From assembly GCA_033675265.1 (NCBI GenBank), contig JAUJYZ010000647.1, forward strand, positions 124,001 through 188,000: 64,000 nucleotides of DNA. Direction: 5' to 3'. This DNA is from Actinostola sp. cb2023. Lineage: Eukaryota > Cnidaria > Anthozoa > Actiniaria > Actinostolidae. The position numbers were made by a program, and so were the translations under genes. This document shows positions 1-11,186 of this stretch, in pieces. The notes under the pieces are model-generated. The model searched no databases. It was given only the letters and a program-made list of their open reading frames with translations, and had not been told where the DNA came from. The first letter of the stretch is position 1; every line of letters starts with the position of its first letter.

Positions 1-323
1 CTTCATGTGAGTTGAGTTTGTCAGTTCGTTCTCTCTCTTGTTTCGAGGGTTTTTCTTCTGGTACTCCGGTTTTCCTCCCTCATTAAAAACGAACTAGTGA
101 GATGAGCGTTGGGTGTACATAATAGAGAATGTAGTAAGAAATGAGTGTTGAGAGTCGTGTCCCAAATTAGCAGTAATGCTAGATCGATCGACACGTTGAA
201 TTAAAAAAAGTAATTTTATTCCAAACACCCTCCTCCTCCTTCCCCGCCCACCGTTCCTCCTTCCCCTCCCCCTCCCCCTCCCCTTTCCTCCCCCAACGCA
301 CGCTCCAATAGCGCCAGAGATAC
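1..323. other. non-coding, low-complexity stretch
   Basis: No gene is visible. A C/T-rich tract lies at about 228-296. The right end (317-323) is the left copy of the target duplication of the next element. Confidence 0.6.
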
Positions 324-390
324 CACAGGGCCCCCTAATTAATCAATAATTTCACAAAAATGCTAATAAAAGTAATTATATCGCTTTTTG

Positions 391-458
391 TTTTTCTTTG
401 TCACGCGCGCGCGTGGTACACCGCGATACACCGCGCGCGCGCGCGTGATAAAGAAAAA
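391..458. repeat. CG-alternating hairpin
   Basis: Two (CG)n blocks flanked by TTTTTCTTTGTCACG and its inverse form a strong hairpin. Alternating CG is also the classic Z-DNA-forming pattern. Confidence 0.6.
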
Positions 459-679
459 TGATGAATGAAACTTGCCTTGTTATGACTTAAAAACAAAAAA
501 ATAAATGCTTTATTCGTGTTTTCTTTGTAGAATAGTTGCAATTGGAATGGTTGTAGAGGAGATATCCAGCGGAGACGTCGGAAGATCTAGTTAAATACAT
601 ATTTGCTTTATTTACCGTGATTAAAATTATATTTTGAACATTTCACAACTGCAGTGTATTCAGTTTGAATAATAAATGA

Positions 680-858
680 GTTAGAGACTTCTAGTTTGTG
701 CTTTACCGGCAAATAGACACACTTGCTGGCTGTAGAATGAACTCGAAATTATTCATACTGCACTCGGCTACGCCTCGAGCAGTATTTGAATTCTCGTTCA
801 TTATACAGCCAGCGCGTGCGTCTATTTGCCGGTAAAGCACTCACATCAGTCTCTAACC
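680..858. repeat. short inverted repeat (MITE-like)
   Basis: GTTAGAGACT and GTGCTTTACCGGCAAATAGA on the left recur inverted on the right, with a short centre near 770. It is nested inside the 324-1015 element and has no coding capacity. Confidence 0.6.
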
Positions 859-1015
859 CTTAAACAAAAAACAATATAATGTAATATAATTTGTAATTTT
901 AGCTGGAAACGTTCATTATGCCGAGTTTTAATCAAACAAAGCTTTTTCTCTATAATTACTTTTATTCTTTTACTAGCATTTTTGTGAAATTATTGATGAA
1001 TTAGGGAGCCCTGTG

Positions 1016-2600
1016 GAGATACCCTTCTTTTCCTGCGGGTAACTGCGGCTTGCATAACCAGTTGTGACGTAAGCGTTTCTGAAAAGCTCCGTTTTTGCAC
1101 CAAATATAGATCCAGGCGCAGATCCAGACCGGTTTACGCCGTTTTCCGGAGAACGGTAAAATTTTTTCAAAGTAAGAGTAATATATATATAGCTCTCTTG
1201 AATGTTTAATTTATTCATAAAAAGGTACAAAAACTGCCGGTTCGGGAAACGGTCACATCTTTTCCTGGATCTGAGACCTGCATGCGGCGTTTTCAAACGT
1301 CTCCACTTTTGAAAGCGTTTTCGAAAACCTCCGTTTTCATCTATGTTTTCATTTGATTGTTTGTCAGTGGAATGCGCTATATAAGAACCGACATATTATT
1401 ATTATTAGTGGACGATCGCTAAAAACGGATAAAAAAGTATGCGTTTTCAAACGAAAACGGATTAGTGTGGACGGGGCCGGCTCAGTGCGTGGACTGACGC
1501 AATATGAGACTGGACATCGACTGGACAGTAGAGAGATTGGCTGGTGAGAGTTCACTATTATAGTCCAGTTATGTCTGTAACTGAACACACTAGTTTGTTG
1601 ATTTGTTGTATCAAATCATTTTTAACTCACTGGATTACAAGATATTACCATACTATTGTATCAGCAATCCAATGCTACTTTAACGGTGAATACAGCCAAA
1701 TTTAAATTAGTGATGCGTGGCCATGTTCAATGAAGTAATTAGTATTCATTTAGTGTCGCTGTTGACATACAGATTCTAAATGATGATTTGCGGACGAACT
1801 CTCAAATATTTAATAATGGTATATTTACTGAATAAATCCATCTAGGCATTAATACATATATTTCTTTTGATTGGATTGTAATATGTTGTACATAGCGAGA
1901 GCTTGAAACCCTTGTTTTCCCAGCAAAATCGCGATCAACCACTTCTGTTACACAATCTGCTGAAATTGACTGACTGAGTGTTTATTGACTTAATTAGTAT
2001 GTGTGAAACGAAGCTATTTACCTTTTATCATGTTCTTGTAAGATTTTAAGGTCTTTTAAAGCACTAAAGAGTGGCTTGCGGTTAAAAAGACAGTATACGA
2101 AGAACCAAGTCCGACTTATTGATGATAAACAAACAAAATTTGACGGGAAAAGAGCCGACTACCTTGAAGAGTCGGAGGCTGCTCACGCGAAGTCGTTGAA
2201 AATATCCGAGTAAGAGTTTTTGGATATCAAGAAAGGAAAGAATAAACTTGTTAAAAATGGCTAAATTAAGAAAATAAACTGCCACACTTTTAAGAACGGA
2301 CCTCCATAAAATGGCTTAAATTTAGTCGACCGCCGAAGGCCGTCGACAACTGACTTTTAACTCGAAGTGAAAATAAGATGTTTTTCGAAAATTTGCCATT
2401 ATTGCATGTAACCCAGCTCTACATAGGCTAAATATTACAACCAAACTAAATGTATCATAGAAAATCATGTAATATGAGTTTTACAGAGCGCCAAAGTGAC
2501 CCGAAATTTTAGTGTCTTTCAGGGCGATTTTGATGCAAAACAAGGGGGGGTGGTCAACTTTCGAGCAAAAGCCTGAACCAAACTTTAAATACGGCCATTC
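1016..2600. other. non-coding stretch
   Basis: No convincing gene. The segment about 1290-1475 contains inverted GTTTTCAAACG / GTTTTCGAAAAC motifs that look like a decayed repeat. The ORFs here are short, without recognisable domains or codon structure. Confidence 0.5.
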
Positions 2601-3179
2601 TTAATCTATTCCTATAGGTAATAAATGATAGCAATTTGAAAGGAATCGGCCGACCCCGCCCCATCTTTCAACTCTGCCCGGTTTTCTCAGACAATGACAC
2701 TTAATTGTTTTTTTATGTTTTTGTATTAAATCAATAGTGTTTTTTTTGATATTATTAATAAAAACTTTTGGGTCTCTACTATCATGACCCTTAATTGTAA
2801 ATGTTTTCAAATAACCTTTTAGAGCTGTTTTCTTTTCTAGTGTTTGATATTTATCTTCAATTTTATTGATTTTAGCATCATTATAAATGTTATTGATTTT
2901 ATTTTCGTGGTTGTAAATTTCATTGATTTTATTCTTCAGTTCATCAAGACGTTTATCAGTAGCTTTATTAACAGGTTCTGGCATATATGTCATAATCCAA
3001 TCAGCAAATTTATTTAATTGTTTTTGTATTAAATCTATAGTATTCTTAGCTTGATTTTTAAATGATTTTGGGTGATACATGTGTGGTTTAATAGGTTGTA
3101 AAACTGGTACATTTATCTCAGGAATAGGTGAATCAAGAATATTACTTCTCATTTGTTCTATATTATATATAATCACCAT
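2601..3179 (-). pseudogene. N-terminal fragment of a polinton/adintovirus-associated type protein
   Basis: The 192-residue frame begins with a short leader, then a proline-rich segment (PIPEINVPVLQPIKP, about residues 18-32), a segment around KFADWIMTYMPEPV (about 57-70), a charged helical stretch rich in K, E and N (about 75-115), and KTALKGYLKTFTIKG (about 115-130). From memory this order matches the N-terminus of large uncharacterised cnidarian proteins that accompany protein-primed DNA polymerase B genes in polinton- or adintovirus-like elements. The similarity seems to stop near residue 160. The tail (GRVERWGGVGRFLS) looks unrelated, so the copy is truncated. No polymerase, capsid or integrase gene is nearby. 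The family assignment is recollection, not a search result. Confidence 0.4.
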
Positions 3180-3289
3180 TCACTTAAGCCTTATTTTTGA
3201 TTTCACTATTTTTCCAAGATTTTGATTTCGCTTAATTGTTTTAAGATTTTGAATGCACCTGGTTTTTTTTATTTCTTTAATATGGTGTA

Positions 3290-3730
3290 CAGACTTTTCT
3301 TTAGGATTTTGACCACACCCATTTTCCAAGAATTTGACCACGCCATTGTCCCAAGAATTTGACCACGCCCATTTCCCAAGAATTTGGTCACACCCATTTC
3401 CCACGAATTTGACCACGCCCTGTTTTCTTTAATATTGACCACGCCCTTTTTTCTTGAATATTGACCACACCCTTTTTTAATGTTGACCACAGCCTTTTTC
3501 CAAGAATTTGACCACACCCTTTTCTCAAGAATTTGGAGTCAGCGGTTTTGGTGAGCGGTTTTTTTCCCCCAGAATTTGAGGCCATGTGATAATTCCCAAC
3601 TGATCACGTGATTTCAAAGATTGAGCCTGCGATTTTGGTCAGCGGTTTTCCAAAATATTTGAACCTGCGATTTTGGTCAGCGGTTTTTAAAGAATGTGGG
3701 TCAGCGGTTTTCCAAAATATTTGAAATTCA
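3290..3730. repeat. minisatellites
   Basis: About 3300-3540 carries at least eight degenerate copies of a roughly 28-bp unit built on AAGAATTTGACCACGCCC. A second unit built on TGCGATTTTGGTCAGCGGTT follows at 3540-3725. The array abuts the truncated integrase of the next element. Confidence 0.75.
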
Positions 3731-4326
3731 TCAGCTGTGTGAAGTAGTACGTAAAATGTCCCAGAATCGGCCTTTTCCTACTACAGTTCGCCCATATAAC
3801 AGTTCGAATGGAGCAAACCCAGTACTGGCTTGAGGTACCTCTCGGTAAGCAAACAGAACTGCGGGTAGGAATCGGTCCCAATCTTTTGGACGTTCTTGAC
3901 ACATTCTTTTCACCATTGTCTTAATCACGCCATTTATTCTCTCCATTAGACCGTTACACCTAGGGTTATAAGGCGTGGTGAATAGCTGTTTCACGGCAAC
4001 GAGTCGACAAATTTCTCTCATCAAGTCTGGCATAAATTGTGTTCCTAAGTCCGACAATATCTCATTTGAAAAGCCAACTCTTGAAAATCCACTGCGATTC
4101 GGTAAAACGGTTCTTCGATAATTGGCATATCTCCAAGAGGGACATTTTTTACTTTATCTTTTGGGATGGTTCTCTGGCATATGTCGCAGGACTCATGTTA
4201 ACGTCGTTGGACATACCTGGCCGATGGAAGTTCGTCCTGATGCGATCCAAGGTGTCCGCCCATGAGTGATTCATGCGCTAATGACATTACGTAATCTCTG
4301 AACAGCAACGGAATTACAACTTGACT
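3731..4326 (-). pseudogene. gypsy integrase, internally deleted and frameshifted
   Basis: The zinc-binding region starts near 4320 (VVIPLLFRDYVMSLAHE, then MGGHLGSHQ, with the spaced His pair of HHCC domains). The catalytic core keeps its first Asp in a VDF context near 4095. The second Asp is in SDLGTQF and the Glu in GLMERINGVIK, with 35 residues between these two, as expected for DD35E. The first and second Asp are only about 15 residues apart instead of the usual 50-60, so the middle of the core is deleted, and the reading frame shifts. The frame ends in GFAPFELLYGR before losing similarity. This copy cannot integrate DNA. Confidence 0.8.
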
Positions 4327-4788
4327 AGCCTGCGAATACAGCCGCTTTTTTACGCTCGCCACAGGGGTCTCCCGAAAGATGCGTCTGCGGAGTGAGGCCC
4401 ACATTCCTGTACTGTGACCTTTGAGGTCATGACAGCTCGTGTTGAAAATCTGATACAACACAGCCGCTCATGTTGTGAACACTACTTCCAAACGGCCTGA
4501 GTTTGTTGATTCGGCAATCAAAATTATTGTAGAACATGATTTTATTCATCTGTGCACATGATAAATCCGATACAATCGCCCGCGGCTCGACATTGTAATA
4601 TTTTGTTCAGGTCGTTGAGTTTAATTTATGCAAATAATGCGATTACCAGCAAGCTGACCAATCAGCTTCTTTGACCAGAATCGGGTCCAAAATGACGTCA
4701 CAGTACAGGAATGTGGGCCTCACTCCGCCGACGCTTCTTTCGGGAGACCCCTGTGGCGAGCGTAAAAAAGCGGCTGTATTCGCAGGCT
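4327..4788. mobile_element. MITE with long TIRs and an 11-bp TSD
   Basis: The ends AGCCTGCGAATACAGCCGC and its exact inverse bound a 462-bp element whose arms (about 4327-4420 and 4693-4788) pair over about 95 bp. ACAACTTGACT occurs on both sides (4316-4326 and 4789-4799) and reads as the target duplication. It splits the integrase frame of the outer gypsy element. Long TIRs with a 9-11 bp duplication are typical of Mutator-like elements; that assignment is inference. No ORF is credible inside. Confidence 0.75.
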
Positions 4789-4799
4789 ACAACTTGACT

Positions 4800-4898
4800 T
4801 ACAGTTCTTCCGCTTCAGCGCGAGTCGTTACAGCTGCCTGGTCGACGATTAGGTCTTCATTTGATATGCTTTGCATCTTTGGAGTGTCTGCAGGTTTA
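4800..4898 (-). pseudogene. protease-integrase linker of the outer gypsy element
   Basis: The minus strand encodes an acidic, low-complexity linker ending in AAVTTRAEAEEL, a motif type common between protease and the next domain of gypsy Pol. Joined across the inner element, this frame is continuous with the linker at 15378-15480. Confidence 0.6.
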
Positions 4899-4903
4899 TC
4901 TTC

Positions 4904-5003
4904 TGTGGTGGTTTGCATGCTAGCTTTTATTGCACCATCCTACACACGAGGTGTCTCGTTACATATCCGTGGTCTGTACTAAATATAAACTGTGAACATT
5001 ACA
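4904..5003 (-). repeat. 3' LTR of the Mag-like element
   Basis: This is the 100-bp TG..CA unit, matching 15273-15372 except for a C/T difference near 4931. Confidence 0.85.
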
Positions 5004-5019
5004 TTCCTCCTCAGGGGCA
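5004..5019 (-). promoter_or_regulatory. polypurine tract of the Mag-like element
   Basis: The minus strand reads TGCCCCTGAGGAGGAA immediately before the 3' LTR, the expected position for plus-strand priming. Confidence 0.6.
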
Positions 5020-5023
5020 TTAA

Positions 5024-5678
5024 GGCACGGGTCCAAGACGACCACGCCCATAAAGCTTAGAATGACTGTAATATCATCTAGTTTTACTGTAGAGACTACA
5101 ATTTAGGACACATCATTAAGATGAACGTTTTGTTAATTTTTGTTAATATGGTAACCATGGTGACAGCATACTTGACCTTTGAACTGAAGTTTTGAAAAAT
5201 AACTTTCAAGGCCTCGGGAGTATGAAAAAATGTTGATGTATTGGATTATTAAACATTCTATCTGATACTATATGCCTTCAAGTTTATTGCTCCAATTAGA
5301 TATCATGAAATAATATTATAACAAAGAAGAAAACAAAGAGTATCAAATTTCATGTGTACCTTAATGAGACTTCCACACAAGTTAAACAAATTTTCAAATT
5401 AGACCAAGAGACTACCCACTAACTCTGATTTATTCACATAGAAATATCCACCCTACGAAAACTTTTTATTGTCCTCCAGGAGACTTTTATGTAAAATTTT
5501 GAAATTGAAGGTCAAAGATCAGATTACATGTTTCCATAGAAACAACTATATACAAAGGTTAAGGTTTCGACTTTATTACATTTGTCAAAGTTTCAGTGAA
5601 TAATCACAAAAAGGAAAAGAAATAGACCACCCCTCTTGTTTTTAAAGCCGCCATTTTGAAATGTTTGAGACCCGTGCC
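5024..5678. mobile_element. TTAA-flanked TIR element, non-autonomous
   Basis: TTAA (5020-5023 and 5679-5682) flanks ends reading GGCACGGGTC and its inverse. The 655-bp interior has no credible ORF. It landed a few bases inside the 3' end of the Mag-like element. TTAA duplication is typical of piggyBac, Kolobok and related superfamilies. Confidence 0.65.
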
Positions 5679-5682
5679 TTAA

Positions 5683-6459
5683 ATCTCCTGAGTCCCTTTC
5701 TCGGAAAGAAGTATGGTACAATATGGAATACTTGTAAAGTCTTAACTGGCCGTCTCTGTAAGAACCTCTCAGTCGTTTTCGCTTCTAAAATAAATCTCCC
5801 CCAAACTCTAGCTAATGAAAGACTATATCAAGGTTATTACTAAAACGGGTTTGGATTGCTTCAAAATATTTTTATTTTATTTTATTTTATTTTTTGAAAT
5901 GATTCCGTCTGAGAGCTGGTCAAGAGGTCAAATTTGCATGAAATTGTGCACTTCTTTACGGCGCTGTACAAACTTTGTCTCGCATTATCCCGCGAAACTT
6001 TTTATATCATGTTGTAGATAAATGTATCTAGTTTGTCTAGAGGTAAAGCGTTATTCAATCGGTTCAGCCGTTTGTGAGAAAATTAGTTGACAATTAAGCC
6101 CACTAAGATCTAACTGAACGGCGGCTCAAAATTACCCAAATTTACTCGATTATTTTGCAAAAGTGGGACCTCGCTGGACTCTCTCATCGACACAGTCGGA
6201 TTGAACATCATTTCATGTACACAAATCTGTAAAAACCTGTGTAAGTTTTGGATATTTCAAAAGTTACGACAATTTCAGTTGGTGCATGTTAGACGATTTA
6301 CGAATTTTAATTAGGTGCAATATCTTATCCATATGAAGTTGACAATACCTTACCTTCTTCCTAAATCGCTCATATTTCCCATTTTACCCATGCTTGACTT
6401 CATTCCAGGTCAACATTTCCAAATACTTTAGCATTTCGGAACAGGCCAACCAATTCGAT
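5683..6459. other. non-coding stretch inside the Mag-like element
   Basis: Neither strand shows integrase or other domains. A TTTTA tandem lies at about 5869-5892. This may be decayed internal element sequence or an unidentified insertion. Confidence 0.5.
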
Positions 6460-7089
6460 ATAACTTCAAACTGACGGCAAAGTTCTGAGCTCGACGCTAG
6501 ATGAGTCAGCTAGAGCTTCACTTTAAGACCATAATTTTCCATTCTGAGATCAGTTACGCTATTGATTATGTTATGAAATGATCCCTGGACACCATGCGAT
6601 CCACTAGAAGGCGAAACTTCCCAGGGAAGCAACATTAACAGGGTAAACTATACAGTCACCTTATAGTCACGCAATGCTTGGAATTTCTGGTTGTCATTGC
6701 TTCCAAAGACGTTCGCTCACAATAGCGCGCATAAATTAACTAATTCTTGCAAAGGTGCGGAAGGAAAGTGTTTCGTGGGGACGGTGCGAGGGGAAAATAA
6801 AACTATTAGAGTACAATGCTGCACTATGACACAACAAGAAATGTCAAAAAATAGCAATAGTCGATCGGAGGACCATCATGATATGAAACAAGAAGTTTAC
6901 AAAATTTGAATACACACTGGCAACTGCAAAAAATTATGTTTAACATTGAAGTTAGATTCTATTTCTAAAAAGTATCATACCATACTTCAACATTAAGATA
7001 ATTCAGAAAGTCCCATGGATGTCATGTCTATGACGGCTAGAATACTGATGCAGATAACTATGTACAATACCAAAATCCCTGCTGCAATA

Positions 7090-7212
7090 CTGCCGTGCAG
7101 CATTGTTACTGCCAGTCCTTATATAGATGCACCATTCAGTCTACAAACTCTAGAATAAATGCATCTACCTATGTACTAGTTTCTTATTAGAGATAACGCT
7201 ATATAAATAAAG

Positions 7213-7247
<35 letters not shown>

Positions 7248-7274
7248 TATTATTATTATTACTATTATTAATAC

Positions 7275-7308
<34 letters not shown>

Positions 7309-7369
7309 TATTATTATTATTATTAGTTATTATTTATTATTATTATTACTATTATTATTATTATTATTA

Positions 7370-7411
<42 letters not shown>

Positions 7412-7423
7412 TATTATTATTAC

Positions 7424-7479
<56 letters not shown>

Positions 7480-7525
7480 GTTATTATTATTATTATTATT
7501 ATTACTATTTTATTACTCCTATTAT
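7090..7525 (+). repeat. SINE-like 3' tail plus (TTA)n microsatellite
   Basis: GCTATATAAATAAAG (7199-7213) leads directly into about 300 bp of imperfect TTA repeats. That tail is characteristic of many tRNA-derived SINEs; the SINE body upstream is not clearly delimited. Confidence 0.6.
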
Positions 7526-7973
7526 ATTATTACTAGTTTAACTCCAATAGCATTGTTACTGCCAGTCCTTGAATAGGCGAAAGAACGGGCAGGAAGACTG
7601 ACCCAGTGCAAGTTTCGATAGACATGATGAATGCCAGAAATTATTCAAACGAACGTCAGTTTCACCGTACAGAATGGCTAACTAAAACGCAGATCCAAAG
7701 CTTTTTCTCGCGCCTGGCCGCAACTCGGCGAAACCTGCCTGTCGCCGTCGAATTATCTTCAGACCAGGAAGACGTCCAGTACGTACAAGAGAATCTCTCA
7801 AAGGGCAGAATTAGTCCGACAAGTCAACAACGAAATGATGATGATGATGATGATAATCTTTATTTAAAAATACGGTGTCTCTTCACAATTCATGCTCTTC
7901 CAGAGAGCCGTATACATGTGAACCATCTATATGGTGCATCTATATAATGACTGGCAGTAACAATGCTGCACAG

Positions 7974-8327
7974 TATAAGCCAGTTCAGAGTTCAAGAATT
8001 GCTGGCTTTCAATCAGCTGTTAAAACTCCTTGAATCTCATTATTTGCTTCAAATGACGGGCAAACACTGCCCTCCATGTGCTATCAAGCATAGAGTATTC
8101 TATTGAAAAGGTGCAATTCAGCTGATGAAAATTCCTCACGAGACCGGAAATAACGTCTAATGAAATCAAGCAATAAGGTTCAGTGCGAATGCGATTTTAT
8201 TCCGATTATATCACCTTCCTTTGTTAACGTTTGTGTGATTTTTAAATAACAAAAGAAGGTGATAAATTCGGGATAAAATCGCATGCGCACTGAACATTAT
8301 TCTTAAACTCTGAACTGGCTTATTGCA
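7974..8327. mobile_element. short TIR element
   Basis: TAAGCCAGTTCAGAGTT at the left recurs inverted at the right end (AACTCTGAACTGGCTTA). The same terminal motif, with one change, bounds the THAP-containing foldback at 20787-21871, so the two are probably one family. Confidence 0.6.
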
Positions 8328-8361
8328 GCAGGGGTTTTGGTATTGTACATAGCTATCTGCA

Positions 8362-8637
8362 TGCAGGGGCGGATCCAGGGGGGGGGATGGGGTCCGGTGT
8401 CGCCCCCCCCCCCCCCCCCTTTGAGTTGGGCCCGATACATATTCGCCCACGTTTCCCCACCATTTGATGCCCAGAATGAATGGAAATTGCATTTTCGAGC
8501 TTCTAGATTTCAAAATTTTCTGGGGGGGGGGGGGGGGGGGGGGGGGGTGGCATGCTCCCACATCCCCCTAGAAGAAGGAGCCTTACGGACTTTTAGTGGT
8601 GCACCCCTCTGTCAAAATTTCTAGATCCGCCCCTGGC
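8362..8637. mobile_element. MITE with GGGGCGGATCC ends and homopolymer G/C runs
   Basis: CAGGGGCGGATCCAG at the left is repeated inverted at the right (CTAGATCCGCCCCTG). Long C and G runs at 8403-8419 and 8522-8547 pair with each other, so the whole unit folds. Confidence 0.65.
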
Positions 8638-9236
8638 ATCAGTATTCTAGCCGTCATAGACACGACATCCATGGGACTTTCTGAATTATCTTAATGTTGA
8701 AGTATGGTATGATACTTTTTAGAAATAGAATCTAACTTCAATGTTAAACATAATTTTTTGCAGTTGCCAGTGTGTATTCAAATTTTGTAAACTTCTTGTT
8801 TCATATCATGATGGTCCTCCGATCGAATATTGCTATTTTTTTTGACATTTCTTGTTGTGTCATAGTGCATCATTGCACTCTAATAGATTTATTTTCCCCT
8901 CGCACCGTCCCCACGAAACACTTTCCTTCCGCACCTTTGCCAGTAATTAGTTAATTTATGCGCGCTATTGTGAGCGAACGTCTTTGGAAGCATTAATAAC
9001 AACCAGAAATTCCAAGCATTGCGTGACTATAGTGTGACTGTATAGTTTACCCTGTTAACGTTGCTTCCCTGGGAAGTTTTCGCCTTCTAATGGATCGCTT
9101 GGTGTTCAGGGATCATTTCATAACATAATCAATAGCGTAACTGATCTCAGAATGGAAAATTATTGTCTTAAAGTGAAGCTATCTAGCTGACTCATCTAGC
9201 GTCGAGCTCAGAACTTTGCCGTCAGTTTGAAGTTAT

Positions 9237-10841
9237 GTCTTGTAGCTTTAAGGACCTTGGGGTTGAGGTGTGCACTATGTAGTCTACGAACTCTTCCGCT
9301 ATCTTCTGCTGTCGACTTGTTACGGGTGTGTCCTTCTCGGGGTGTCGAGACATGAAGTCGGCAGGATTGTCACAACCCTTCTTGTAGACTATGGTGACTT
9401 GGTATTGTTGGAGTCTAAGGGTCCATCTTTCGATGCGAGCTGGAGGTTTCGACTTTGGATCGTTGAAGATTGTAACCAGAGGCTTGTGGTCAGTGACGAC
9501 TGTTCAGGTTTTCCATAAACGTATAGATGGAAGTACTAGCATCCCCATATAACTCCCAGAGCTTCACGCTCGGTCTGGCTGTACCAGCTCTCTACATCCG
9601 TTAAAGCTCTGCTCGCGTATGCAACAACTTTTTTTCCGCCAGTTACGGGATCAGTTTGGGCGAGGATCGCACCAAGTCCAACAGGACTTGCGTCCACATT
9701 GATCTCAGTGTCTCTATCAGGGTCGAAGTACGATGTAACAGGTGCATTCGTAAGAGCTTCCTTGAGTTGGTTGAGTGAGTGGTCGTGTCTCGTGGTCCAT
9801 TGCCAGGGCGTGTCTTTGTGCGTTAGTTCTCGTAGTGGTTGTGTAACGGTGGCGTATCCTTTGATGAAGCGACAACAGTAGTTGGACATGCCAAGTAGAC
9901 TTCGAACTTCAGTGGCATTGGATGGTGGTTGGATGTTGAGGATGGCTTCCACTTTCTTTGGGTCAGCTGAGATCCCTTGAGAACACGTATCCAAAGAACT
10001 CCAAGCTGTCCTTCGAATATACGCATTTGTCTTTGTGTAACGTGAGGCCTTTCTCTCGCAGACGTTGGAAGGTCTTTCCCAGGCCTTGGTCGTGATCTTC
10101 TGTTGTTTTTCCGTAAACTAGGATGTCATCACTAAGGTTGATTGCTCCTGGTATGCCGTTGAGAGTTTCGTGGACAGGCGTTTTGGAATATCGCAGCACA
10201 TGATATTCCAAAGTTCAATCGAGTAAACCTCCTGAGCCTGGCATGGGTGCTGAACATTGTAATATAGCGCGACTCAGGGACAAGCTCCAGCTGATTATAC
10301 CCTTGATTGAGGTCTAACTTGCTGAATACTTTTGCGCCATTTAGATCGTTGATCACCTCCTTGATCGTCGGTGTGATGTGACGTTCTCGTTGCACTGCTT
10401 GATTCGCTTGACGCATATCTACACACATGCGTATTTTTCCAGGTTGCTTTGGTTTTGGTGCAATGACGACAGGTGATACCCAGGGTGTCGAGCCTTGTAC
10501 TTTTTCTATCACACCGTTGCGTTCATCTCGTTCTAGTTGTTCCTCGAGTTGCTTGCGTACATGAACGGTATGCGTCTGTGCGGTTGAGCTGACAGTTGTA
10601 CGTTGTCGTCGATGTGTAGCTTGACTTGGAAGTCTTTGAGCTTTCCCAGGCCAGTAAACAGGTCGCTGTACTCGTGTACAAATCTTTGGTCTGTGGATGA
10701 TAGGGGGCTTGCAACGGAGATTAGCTCTAGGTTTTGGGATGCACGCCAACTAAGCAATGATCCTCCGGCGCCTTCGGTGATGTAGATGGTTTCCTGCGAC
10801 GTTATGGCTTTCTCGGTGGTGATTTCCGCTTCTCGAACTCG
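9237..10841 (-). pseudogene. Mag-like gypsy Pol: protease end, RT and RNase H
   Basis: Reading from 10841 downward, the frame starts with a protease C-terminal motif (GAGGSLLSW). RT follows, with PWVSPVVIAPK, CVDMRQANQAV, FSKLDLNQGYNQ and the catalytic DDILVYG region near 10120. Next come the connection (LLGMSNYCCRFI) and RNase H with NVDASPVGLGAILAQ near 9700. The C-terminus contains VTDHKPL and NPADFMSRHP near 9350. Frameshifts lie near 10200, 9985 and 9500, and a TAG stop at 9536-9538, so it is dead. The sequence ends at the foldback arm at 9236. All domain calls are by motif; the catalytic Asp pair and RNase H acidic residues are visible. Confidence 0.9.
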
Positions 10842-11186
10842 TTAATTATTCATGAGGTAACCAGCCAATCCGGAACATCAAATCCGGTCACATGATTGAC
10901 CTGGAAACCCCGGAAAGTCCGCTCAAGAGTACTTTGAGTTCTTATTCCTCATATAACAATCATCGGGACCTTGGACAGATCGAGTAGAGCCAATACCACT
11001 CTGTCCGAATTAGATTCAATCTGAAAGCAGGCTCTACTTCATGCTACTCAAGAGTCCAAAACATGTGGGATTCGATGTCCTCGACTCTGCGCATGAGCAG
11101 AGAATATGCAGACTGAAATTCTTGCTTTTCCGGGCTAAAATCTTGCAACTCTTTATTTATTACCTTTAGGTCATTGCATGTAATAA
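10842..11186. repeat. interspersed repeat, left part (copy of 40065-40445)
   Basis: In inverted orientation this matches 40170-40445: the regions around GACTCTGCGCATGAGCAGAG and TTGCAACTCTTTATTTATTA are shared. The remainder of the copy is at 15061-15190; the foldback element 11191-15060 lies between them. Confidence 0.7.

Larger units (their letters stand above)
324..1015. mobile_element. TIR element, non-autonomous, 7-bp TSD
   Basis: The left end reads CACAGGGCCCCCTAATTAAT and the right end is its near inverse (GGGAGCCCTGTG, with inverted similarity over about 60 bp inward). The heptamer GAGATAC flanks both sides (317-323 and 1016-1022), which fits a target-site duplication. No transposase ORF is present. 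The interior holds a CG-rich hairpin and a second inverted repeat, so this is a non-autonomous element with nested material. The superfamily is uncertain; 7-8 bp suggests hAT-like or similar. Confidence 0.6.
6460..9236. mobile_element. foldback element with 0.6-kb arms
   Basis: The left arm 6460-7052 is repeated inverted at 8636-9236 at roughly 90 percent or better by eye. Outer ends read ATAACTTCAAACTGACGG and inverse. The 1.6-kb centre holds later insertions: a SINE-like tail with a TTA microsatellite, a short TIR element at 7974-8327 and a MITE at 8362-8637. No transposase is recognisable. It abuts the RNase H frame of the Mag-like element, which it interrupts. I could not identify a clean target duplication. 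Confidence 0.75.

Noticed and set aside
8211..8624. Proline- and glycine-rich frames on both strands
   Set aside because: Produced by homopolymer G and C runs in a MITE.
3731..10841. One simple gypsy element with order gag-PR-RT-RH-IN across 3.7-17.7 kb
   Set aside because: The 100-bp LTR pair with TCTTC flanks shows that the RT-RNase H segment belongs to a separate inserted element.
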